Source: Eulemur rufifrons
Taxonomy: Eukaryota; Chordata; Mammalia; Primates; Lemuridae
NCBI RefSeq assembly: GCF_041146395.1
Contig: NC_091000.1
Location: 10,988,501-11,052,500 of the forward strand
Direction of reading: 5' to 3'
DNA length: 64,000 nucleotides
Shown piece by piece: positions 46,190 to 56,494 of this stretch. Within the stretch, counting starts at the first letter, position 1. Every line of letters begins with the position of its first letter. Made by a program: the position numbers and the translations under genes. The notes under the pieces are model-generated. The model was not told the DNA's origin. It searched no databases and was given only the letters and a program-made list of their open reading frames with translations.

Positions 46190-49100
46190 TATAGATATTT
46201 ATAGCCAGTTTGTTATAATCTTCAAATTTTAATAAAGAACTTTTTATTATCAAAATCTTCTTCAAAATATAATAAAGGTTGATTTCCAATCAGTTTGAAA
46301 ATAAATATTACCTGTACCATGTCCTGATTTAAATCTGGTTTCTAAGTACCACTATAAACTCTTGAGGAAAGATCTCTGTACTCACGGATCAGTACAAATA
46401 GAGAGGCTAAAGATACATGAGGAACTCCCATAAACCAGGACTCTAAGCTAGGATCTCACACACGTTGTGTTTTCCCTTCCTTCCAGCAGGCTCTTAGTTT
46501 ATCTTCAGCTGAAACCTATTCTACCTTTTTTACCCCCTAACTCAGATTCTCGCACTGCCAATTTCCTTCTTCTTTATAGACTCTTAGCTCCTAATCTTCT
46601 CATGACCTACTTTTCTTTTTCCCCTCCTAGATATCTTATCCAAGGATAAAAGAGGGGAAGGTGAATCCTGGTCTTTAATAGATTGTGTGGATTAAAACTG
46701 CTGGATGTGGAGGACCAGGCTAGGAAAGAAGTGTTAGGTAAACACAGAAAGATTTGGATAGTTCTCTGCCCAGGTCAGACTCCTCTTTCTCCCTGTCTGC
46801 TCTAGAAATGCCTGGCTTCTTTGATTTTTCCCGGAACCAAATAAAACCCAGAGCTACATCTCCATCAGAGAAACTAAAAATCAGATCCTCTGGCCTAGGG
46901 GAGCTTGCTTCATTTCGATATGAGTCCTTTAGCCATTTCATGGCCTTAATCTACAATTGTGCTTTCTCAGGAATTTACGGCACTACAGAGCAAACCAAGC
47001 TTTGCTGTCCTAACCTCCAGAAAGTGGACCAAAGATTTAGACAAGAGAATAGCTTTACCTAAAATGTTGTAAGAAATACCTTTCCCTGCCCCATTTGGGA
47101 AGTTTTTTTACTCTGAGAGTAGTGTTATCTTTAAACAGACAAATAATTGCAGGGAGATGGTTGCTTAGCCTTCCAGACAAAGATTCATGGGATTGTGGCC
47201 TAATTTACTTCTAAATCAAGATTTATGGAGGACACAGGTTTAGTCTCTTAGAAAAATCAGTTTTGAGTTAAATACAGACTTGGAGTGAAAGTAAACAAGA
47301 AATAAAATATCGAAATCTTATGTTGTATTTAAAATTTCTAAAGTCCTAAGGAAGTTGTTTGTGTCCATTTCAAATGGGTATAATGCTTCATGATAGGCTT
47401 TAAAAAATAGTGTGTGAGCATGAATTGCACCATAAATATGTTTGTTAAGAGTAGTAGTGTTGGCGATATAAATATCTTTTCTCTCCTAGCATTTTCAGAC
47501 AGAAATGTGACTTCTAAAATCAGTCAACACACACACACACACACACACTCACACACATGCATATGTACCCAAAATGTGCAACTCACTTCTCTGCGTACAT
47601 ATCTTCAGTTGATAGTTCACAGACAAGAAGTTTTGTGAGACTGAACCCTAAATGCTCTGTTAATGATTTGGGATTTTAAACAGTTCACTCTGAAAGCTGG
47701 TTCTTGTAATCAAGTTTGACATGAAAATAGTACTGTCATTAAATTCAAGGAAATACCACAGTTTAATGCTTAATCACATTAAATTTCAGATAATTTGTAT
47801 GTCATGAAGCTATATTTTGGAAACATCAATTTGAACTTTACTACCGAGCAGACCATATACCTACATAGACTTTTAGTCTCAGAGCACTTCAGTATTAAGT
47901 TGTAGTTTCAGGAAGCTGGTATGGAAAAAAACATATTTATTAATCACATTTAAATGCTTCAGAGACTACATACATGTAATTAAAATGCCAATGATGAAAA
48001 ATAATAGCACGACAATTAATTTCTTGTAGAACCAATGTCTTTCAAGGGAAAAAAATCTCCGTTTACCTGTCTCATGAATTTCCAGGACCATTCCTAGCCT
48101 GGGATTTGAATCATATTAATGTCGTTCTTTTTCAAGCAGTTCTTGTTGTTTGTCCTACACATTTTTGTGTATAGGTATTGTCTGGGTGATGGAAGGGTAG
48201 AGATTAAGTTGGATTTCTTGCAGGGTCAGTTTACATAGTAAATTCTGAAAGCGCTGAGTAGAAGACTTACATTTTCAAGCTAAATCATTAAAATTATGGT
48301 GAGTAAAGCATACTATAGGGATATTAACATATACCTAATAGGTCACCCACACCCACACGGGAGTTTCAGTACTTTTTAGAAATTCCATTTACTTGACACA
48401 AATGGTTTTGTCTGACTGCTCTAACCTATCATGATACCTTGAGCAAAACAACTGATGTCATTCACTAAGGAGTGAGGATCCATTAAAGAGGAGCCTGTTA
48501 GAACAGCTTATGCGATCTACAATGCAAATAAGAACACTGTTTAAACATAAAATGGAAAAGACAATCTGAAGGAGGCTAACGTATTTTCAAAATAAAAAAA
48601 AGCACTCGTCTTTAGTCCTAAAATTTCTTAAATATTCTTTAAAGTATCAACTCAAAATTGTGGAATACGTCTTTGTCTTACACTGTAAGGATTCAGACTT
48701 CTCATAATGCACAGAAAGGTCTCCTGTAAGAATTCCCCCCACCATACAATGTTGTGTTAAACTTCATCCAATTGTTCAGCTAATTCTTATGCTTCTTCAA
48801 TTTTACTGGATATGATGATTTTTATTGGGGTTCATGGAAGCATGGCTAATGACATCAGCAAGCTTTGTAATTTCTCACTGCCAGTTTTCTACACAACTTA
48901 CACTTTTGTCACTCAAACTGCACCAAATTGCTCCAACAATTAATCTTAAAGCTCAGGAGTAGGGGGACTTTTAAATGGACCCCTTCTTGGGATTTTGTGT
49001 TAAAAACAGAAAAGTTCCCATGAGTGAAGGGGGTAAGTTAGCTTTTCCAGCCTCTGCCTCTCCCCAAGTCTCACTCTTCTCTGCCACCCCCCAAAAGGAA

Positions 49101-50755
49101 TGAATTACATTTCTCTTCTTGTCCTTTAAATGAATAGCATAGTTTGGGTGAAATTATCGGGCAATTGCATGCCTTTTATGCAGATAATGCTATTTGATGA
49201 AAGCGGTGTTTTGATCTGCTAAGGATAATACAGATCCAGGGTTGGATTCATTGGTGAGAGTAAAGCTGTCTTCTGTGATAACTTCATCTCAGCATGAGGT
49301 CAGACGGGGAAAACCGGGATGGGGGATTAAAAAATGACACAGTCGGAGCAGTATTCAGTTCCCTGCTGTGTTCCTGGCTGCACACTATAGCTTATGTTTC
49401 TGATCTGTTATGGTATTGTCTGCCTTTCTCTCTCGGAGCAGAAAGAGATTGCTTAAAACTTTTCTTTTTTCAGCTAGAGGGATTAGTTCTGTGCAGCTTT
49501 TTTAATTAAAGAAACTGTATCTTTTTCAAGGCAATTTAAAGCTGCAAGGGAAGGGACCATCAACATCCACAACTTAGTACTATTATCTTTAACAAAGTGT
49601 AAGCTCTAAATTTGATATTCAGAAATAAGAGAAGGGAGCTATAGAATTCTGTTGTATTTTTAACCTTCAGTGGTTGCTCAGATCCCTAAAAGAGGAAGAG
49701 TAAATAAATTATTTTGTGTAAGTCCTGAATATGTTTCTGTAAGTAGTAACTTTCAGTTGTTTTGCTTTTTATCTTAGCTGAGCTTAATTAAATCTTCATG
49801 ATGATAGCGAAGTGCACTTGAAAATAGTGTAAGAGGAAATAGATTTGACTATATATCCTTTTCTTTGCCCAGAGATTATTTTTAAACATTTCCATTCTGA
49901 AAGTGATAACAGTAGAAAATGTCTGCTTAATATGGGCAATTTGCATTTAAACAGTGCAAAAAGTACAACATTATGGTACTTTATCACGACGAACCTTTGC
50001 ATTTGTGATAAGCGGTCATCATCTTTATTAATCTTAGAGGAGCATGGATTGAATCTATCCGAAGTGATGATGAATTTGTCAGGACATATACATTTGAGTT
50101 GAATTTATAGCTCAATTTAACCCAGGTTAATGTCGAAAATCCTCAAATGTTTCAAATAAGGCCCATATGGTTATCACTTTACAAAGCATACAGGCTCTGC
50201 GCTTCGGTTGCAACATACACATCTCCAACTAAATTCCATGCCAGATCAATTAGAAACAGTCCTCCTGAGCAGACAGGAACAAACAGAGATTGTTTCCCCA
50301 ATACCAGCTGAACCCTTGTCTTGAAGAAATGAAAAGCAGTCATCTTAGGCTCTACACTTCTTACTATTAAAAACCCAAAGGAAATTTGGAAGACAATAGG
50401 GTTTTATACATAATGTCATATTTAATATAAAAAGACTTGAGTATCTACATTTAATAGGTGCTTGCTACAATTTTTTTTTCCAAATTTCAGTACACACTAC
50501 GTCTTACTGAAAAAGAGGAGAACAAAATTTTATCTCTTTGCCTTTTCCCATTGTTTTTGTCTTCAAATTATGTTTCTGAGAAACATCAACCAAGGTCAAA
50601 AGTGGCTGCTGTAATGACCAGAATTTTAAAACCATGTCCCATTAAAAACTTGATGGACAGAGAAGTAGAAAGGTATACTTAATAACATATTTTCAAGGTA
50701 AATTCTATTTATGACATTTTTTTTAGAAAAGGAATGACTAAATACAATGAAAATA
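46190..50755. other. Repeat-poor non-coding DNA, possible regulatory landscape
   Basis: Apart from one CA microsatellite, no dispersed repeat is recognised in 4.5 kb. Sections at about 48760-48960, 49100-49330 and 50140-50310 have balanced composition and dense homeobox/POU-like words and are the best candidates for conserved enhancers. Open frames (up to 102 codons at 46754-47062) have no domain. No RNA gene is seen. Confidence 0.4.
47527..47557. repeat. (CA)n microsatellite
   Basis: About 11 CA units, one T interruption, then four further units. Confidence 0.93.
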
Positions 50756-50759
50756 TTTT

Positions 50760-51070
50760 ATTCACAAATCCACTCATTCATTCAACAAGGATTTCCTGAG
50801 CCTCTCCTACACGCCACCCCATGTGCTAGGCCCTGTGGGTTCAAAGAGGAAAAAGGTCAAGCCCCTACACTCCAGGAGCTCTCAGCTATTGGGAAAGGCT
50901 TATACAAAAAGCAATGCCATTGTTTATTGCACGCGGAAAATACAGTGGAAGCACTGCTAAGGGAGGAGACTACCATTAACAGGGGCCTTTAAAAGCCAGG
51001 TGTTCCAGGAGCCTCGGGTGTGGGATATTCCAGACTAAGGGGTCAGCAAAGGCAGGAGAAAGACTAGGGC
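50760..51070 (+). repeat. Ancient mammalian dispersed repeat fragment
   Basis: 'actcattcattcaacaaggatttcctgagcctc', 'atgtgctaggccctgtggg', 'cccctacactccaggagctctcag' and, further on, 'ccaggtgttccaggagcctcgg', then 'tcagcaaaggcaggag', follow the same family of ancient repeats seen at 32705. No coding frame. Confidence 0.55.
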
Positions 51071-53227
51071 ATGATGTTCAATTTGTCTGATACTGAGTAA
51101 TAGTCACTGATGCTTATGTTTTTAACCTATATTTACAAGTTAACATATAAACTGGACCCGGAAATATCTAAAGGGTATTATTTTATTAACAAAACTGTCC
51201 TGCTGTGTCACGAACTTATGATAAACCTTGCCAGCAGCCAGTGCCTACTTTAAATACACTATGTATACTACTTACTAACAAATGGTTTATAGAAAATTTG
51301 ACAGATTTTAAAAGGCACTCCATGATAACTATTAATTATAAAGGTCCCATCTTTTAATGTGAAGTAATGTGGCACGTTTTAAACGTATACACTATGGAGC
51401 TAAACCAAAACTGAAAGTATCACATGTTAAAAGATGCTTCCGTGTTCACAATCTTTCACAGAACTTGGGGTCTTTCATAATGCTCTAGCAAAACCAAGAC
51501 AGCCCTTGGGTTATGTTCCACAACTGCGTTTTTACCAAAAGTCAGAGCCCTGCACAGGCTAGGTTCGGTTTATGCAATGGAACACAAGCTAATGTCCTGG
51601 AAAATCACGGTCCCATTTAAAGGTTGATTTGTCTGATCAGGAGTCCACTCAGTGGCTCCAAAATGCATGCGCGTTGAGAGGCCTATCTTGCTTTAATTAA
51701 GATAATGAAAGCATATTTTCCACTACAAACAGTCATTTAATTTTATGACTTTGTCAGTGATCAAATTAGAATATTTGTTTTACAGTTCCCTCAATCTAAC
51801 AGTCAAGGGAACTAAGTTATTTTTTGCCAGTGGGGGGGAAAAAAACCTAACCTGACAATAACTTTAAGGCTATTTGAGAGATTTTCGTGTAAAATTTAAG
51901 TTCCAGGGCTGTCAATTGTTCCAGAGGAATTGCCTGCCCCATGCTTAACTGAAACACTTCAGGTGCCTAGAACTCGGGTTTGGCTTAGTGACTACCAGCC
52001 TTTAGCTCCTGTTTCAAGAGGCCCAGAATTTATTTTGTGTTCTCAGTTGAGACGTAACCTCTTTTTGATCATATGTGGATTACTGGCTTTCCTGATTTTT
52101 TCAAGGGGTGAGATGGAAGGTCTAGGTACCTGAGATTTGGCTCCCCTGGTCATTTCCTCTGGGTTCCTCATCAGTTCCTAGGGTCCCTTGAGTGGGAGAA
52201 GTTGCAGCCCTGGCAGCAACTCGGTTTCAACCCAGCAGGCAGGCTGCTCATGCTCAGTTTGCTAGAGCAGACATAATAAGTCCAAAGAATGCCTATGAAG
52301 TCGAGTGATGTGCACAAGTCTCCTTGGAGAGCCTCATCCCCGTCTGACCTGGTGCTCCCTTTCTGCACGCCTGAAAGCCTGGCGTGTCAGAGGAGGAAGT
52401 GGCTGCGGAGACCGCCCGCTCCCCATGGGAGAGAGGCGGGAACAGCTGCTACCCAGTCTCTTCAGCTCTGAGCTGGATCTTTAGGACGCGAGGAGAAAAC
52501 GGACAGCCAGCCGGAGAAGTGGAGGGAAGGCACATGGGATGCTGACCAAAATGGACGGGCATCTCTTTCAGGTGGGGAGGGACAGTCAGATGAGACTCGG
52601 CCAGTGGGGAGTGGGTGGAGCAGCAGATCAGGATGCTGTTGGCCCTGCCTGTCCCTCTCCCACCCTGCCCCAGAGCAGGGCACTGGCTCGTCCTTCCTAA
52701 CCCCCAAATGAATCCGGAGGTTCAGCCCATTATCTCCCTCCGCAGCACTTTTCCAGGGCTTGCCAAGGCCGCAAGCAGGCATTTCTAGGAGTAAGGGTAG
52801 GTGCTGCGAAGGAAGCCCCCGTCACATTTTCTTTTCCAAAGAGCTTGGTATCTATATGACAAGAGGGGCCCACGGGAGGGCGATGCGGCCAGCTTGGTCC
52901 CATTATCCCTAGCACGACCGGCTGCGTTATCGCGGCAAAGTCACCAGCCGCGCCGGGCAGAGTTTGCTGTGAGCGGCCAGAGGTTTGCAAAACAGCGACG
53001 TCTTGCATTTCTTCTCCTGCTCCAGTTTTTATTGCTGCGGAGGGCACGGCGTGAGCCACCCGCCATCCCCGCCCTCTCTCGACAACATATAGTGAGGTAA
53101 AAAGCATGATGGTCACGTAGCGAGCTGCCTCTCTGCTTTCCAGGGATTCATTTGGAGGAGGAAGCAGTGTGGTACACTTTGGCACTGCACAACATCAGCT
53201 TTTCTAACGGCCTCAAATGATGGAACT

Positions 53228-53267
<40 letters not shown>

Positions 53268-54100
53268 ACAGAGAAACACCCCGTGAAGACCCAAACTTAA
53301 CACAGGAACACTGCCTGGATTACAGGCTTCGCCAGACGGACCCTGGGGAGGACACCTGCACGCTTCGTCCACCAGCGACACCTGGCATGGAGTGCACAGG
53401 GAACAGTAGTAATGAGTTCTAGAGTATTTTTTTCTATATCACAACCACTTAGTGTGAGTGTTCAGCATCCCATGCTGAAAAACTCTGAATATCACGTACC
53501 AGGGAACTGGGCTAGAGACAGACTCTAAGATTTATTACCATTTCTAAATTTGATGAGCTCTATTGTTTCCTACCTTTATTACCCACGTTAGCTATAATGA
53601 GGGTTCTAGAAAAAAAGCTGAAGAAACAGGACTCCTCCCCTCAACTTCCACAATGTAGCTCTTCTGTGCTTGGCCTCTTTAGGATTGGGGCAGAGTATCT
53701 TTTTTTTTTTTTTTTCTTTATTGTATATTCCTAGACAGCGAGATACAAAAGAGCAAAAGAGAATATTACTTACACAGTTTAGAAAAGTTTTAAACACTTA
53801 GCATGTTTTTGCGGGAATTGGGCCACAAAAATGATGTATGAAACAACCTCGGAGTTTCCTTCCCATCGTGTCAGGGATGCAAATTTCAAGTAGTTTGCAC
53901 GATCGTCATTTAATATCTGGGACATACATTCATAATTGCCATGTGTTCTTAAGATAATGAGAATTGGTAGAATGGGTGGGGGATATATTTCATCTGCCCA
54001 AACGACCTTATCTTTTTCAAGTGTGAAATTCAATGGCAAGACGGAGACTGATCCACTCCAGGGTGACTCTAGATTCTTCCCGCAAAGATATGCGTGTGGT
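51071..54100. other. Non-coding DNA rising in GC towards the promoter
   Basis: No recognised dispersed repeat. A first CpG-containing patch lies at about 52870-53060 (e.g. 'gcgatgcgg', 'gttatcgcgg', 'agccgcgccggg'). Open frames of 99-151 codons between 52462 and 53185 overlap on both strands and reflect base composition. There may be upstream regulatory sequence here, but no promoter elements stand out. Confidence 0.4.
53229..53267. repeat. (GT)n(GA)n compound microsatellite
   Basis: About eight GT units run directly into about eleven GA units. Such tracts can form Z-DNA and triplex structures in vitro. Confidence 0.95.
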
Positions 54101-55264
54101 GCTTTTCATCACTAGGGCCCCGGGAGCCGGGTCGGGTTCACTTATTACTGAGACTTCGCAACGCTTTGCGCTGCGCCCGGTCACTTAGCAACTTTGTGAA
54201 CTCAGTCTGGGCACACAAAGTCGAGTTTTGTGATTCTACTTGTCAGTTCTAGCCAAACTTTGAAGCAACTATCATAAAGGTTCAGACGTTGCCCTTGTTT
54301 TCCGAGTGTTTGATCTGTTTCTTGCTCACATGTTACAAATGCAAGTGTATTTCCCCCTGGCCCAGTCAAGTCAGGTACAGGTCGGTGGAATCCTCCGCCC
54401 TCCGCTCTAAAGTGGAAAGTGGAAGGTGGAACGAGAAGGCTGGGAGCGCACCAGTCCCTCCCTACACTTCTGAGAACAGGTCCGCGGCGGCCCTGGGCAG
54501 GCCCGGACGCTGACTCCTAGCCCTGCACAGGTCCCAGGGGAGGGCGGGGGACGCTGGGACGCCCCACGGGGGCCACGCGCACTCGTCCGCCCCAAGCGCG
54601 CACGCCCTACGCGGCCGCCGCCCGGTCCCGGAGCAGAAGGTGTCTGAAGGTTCCAGGGGCCGCGGAGCCAGAGAGCGACTCCGCAAAGGTCGGGCGTTTG
54701 TCGTTCCAAAACTCCGGAAAGGCCGGAACTTCAAGCAGCTTAGAAAGCTCCCCGAAGGGGCTGGGGAGCCAGGAAGGGGAGTGTTGGTGGGAACTTAAGT
54801 GAGTAGCAAGTGGCAGTGTCTTGTAAAGCAGTAAACTTTTTTCCCCTCCCACGGCAAACAAAGTTGACGCAGGGGTAGTGTTTGGCAGCTAATCTGAAGG
54901 GAGAATGGGAAGAAAGAGTAAATGTGGGGTGTGGGGCCTTTCGGGGACTCCAGGGTCCGCCCCTGGCCAAGTCGTGCTTGTTGGGGGTCCCGATACTTGA
55001 ACTCGGGCGCGGACACTTTGTTCTACGACAGTGCGGAGCTGGGGCTAGTGAGGAAGTCTGCGTGTTTAGTGCCGCCCTCCCCCGTCCGAAGGTCACTGCG
55101 CTTTTCAGTCTCGGACGAGAGGACGCTCCGGTAGGGAAGGCGCAGGTCATTTTCAGAGGCTCTGTAAAGGACGAGCCGCCTACCGGGGGTGGAAATCCTT
55201 AATTACACCCTTCTGCCCCGGAATCCATCTTCCCGGCAGTGTCTCGCACTCCCACCTCCTCGGG

Positions 55265-55273
55265 TGACTCAGC
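55265..55273 (+). promoter_or_regulatory. AP-1/MARE-type site TGACTCAGC
   Basis: TGACTCAGC in 'cgggtgactcagctgaccc' combines a perfect AP-1 core (TGACTCA) with the GC extension used by MAF/NRF2/BACH dimers. It lies about 0.6 kb upstream of the proposed start. Confidence 0.4.
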
Positions 55274-55620
55274 TGACCCGAAATGCCCACCCTATGGAAG
55301 ATGAAGAAAAGTAGTTTTCTAAGAAGGTTAGAGGTTTGATTACACAGAGAAGTGTTTCCACTTAAGTCCAAAGCAATTACCCGCCCCCTCCCCCAGGTCC
55401 TCCGCCCTGCCACCCGGAGAAGAAAAGCGCAGACCCCCACACACGTACCCCCGCACTTTGTTGGTGCGCGTGAATTTCAAATGGCGCTGTAAGTTCATTA
55501 GTGTTTGCAATCAGCTGCGGGCAGACCCCTCATCAGAGCCGAAAGCCGGCAAGAGCCATTCATCAGCGTGAAGTGTTATTCATGGATGACCCCTAAATCA
55601 CGGCGAGAGTAGTAGATGCA

Positions 55621-55627
55621 CTGATTG
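55621..55627 (-). promoter_or_regulatory. Inverted CCAAT box
   Basis: 'ctgattggtcac' holds the NF-Y consensus in reverse (ATTGG). A second ATTGG is at about 55870-55875 ('gtgattggg') and a third at about 56224-56229 ('tcattggcgc'). Multiple inverted CCAAT boxes are common in CpG-island promoters. Confidence 0.45.
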
Positions 55628-55833
55628 GTCACAGCATGGGAGCCTCGGTGCTTTCCCGGGCCCGACGCGGCCGGGAGGAGGGGAGGAGGGAGGGGCGGCG
55701 AACGTGGTTCAGTCCGGCAAATCCCATTTGACAGAAAAAGGCAGTAAACGGGGAATCTCTTTTTTTGAATAAAGAAGAAGAAGAAATAAAGTACCTGTCA
55801 TCTTGACAAGTGGCGGAGCGGAGGAGTCAAGGA

Positions 55834-55841
55834 TTATAAAT
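55834..55841 (+). promoter_or_regulatory. TATA-like element
   Basis: 'ggattataaatgatc' contains TTATAAAT just ahead of the densest CpG cluster. If used, transcription would start near 55865. CpG-island promoters often lack a working TATA box, so dispersed starts are equally possible. Confidence 0.35.
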
Positions 55842-55864
55842 GATCACAGCCGGGTCCAGCTCGC

Positions 55865-56485
55865 CCTGTGATTGGGCTCTCCCGCGATCTGCACCGGGGG
55901 AAGCGCTTGGTAGGCTCCGCTCCTCTCCTCTCCTCTGCCTCTCACACTCTCTCACACACACACGGACACGTGTACGCGCCTGGTCGCGGGCACACTCGGC
56001 CGGCGCGTCCCCCCTTCACACGATTACGGTCCTGGATGCTGCTCTCTGGCACGGCGCCCTGCTCTCCTCCTCACCTTCCCTCCTCTTCTGCCTCCTCCGT
56101 CCTCCGGCTCCCGGGCGGAGAACCGAAAACTCCGGCCGGGCCTCATCAGCCGAGGAGGAGGCTGGAGGGGGCCGGCGGGAAGGGAGAGGGGGAGAGCGCG
56201 GGGGAGAAAAAGAAAGTGAACTCATTGGCGCTCCGCGCGCGCTGCCCTCCCCTCGCCGCGTCCCTCGCCTGCCGCGGCCGGGCGGTGGGCAGGGAAGGAA
56301 GTTGTAACACTTGCTGTTCCCCCTCCCCGCCCCCACCGGCCCCCACGCTCCGCTCCCTCGGCGGGGCCCCCTCCCCCGCGCCCGGCTCCTTTGAATTTGG
56401 CCAAGCGCCGTGTGTGCGCGCTGCTCCGGTGGACGCGGCGGCTGCGGCCGGGGAGCGAGCCGGCGGTGCGGGCGAGCCGAGCGCG
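55865..56485 (+). other. Candidate first exon, apparently 5' UTR
   Basis: The 3' border is well supported: 'gagcgcg' is followed by 'gtaagtgcgg', a near-ideal donor inside a CpG island. The 5' border is a guess from the TATA-like box 30 bases upstream; the true start could be anywhere in about 55860-56300. I see no convincing initiator ATG opening a recognisable protein before the donor; open frames through here are GC-driven, start poorly and are low-complexity (Pro/Ala/Arg/Gly-rich). I infer that coding begins in a later exon outside the window. The gene is not identified; its product is unknown. Confidence 0.55.
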
Positions 56486-56494
56486 GTAAGTGCG
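56486..56494 (+). promoter_or_regulatory. 5' splice site
   Basis: GCG|GTAAGTGCG matches the U1-complementary consensus at all six intron positions GTAAGT. It defines the end of the proposed first exon and the + strand direction of the gene. Confidence 0.6.

Noticed and set aside
52462..53185. Open frames of 99-151 codons on both strands
   Set aside because: They overlap each other in opposite directions with no domain; composition effect near the CpG patch.
53701..53715. Poly(T) run as the tail of an antisense retrocopy
   Set aside because: No SINE, LINE or gene-like sequence follows it on the right; probably a simple repeat.
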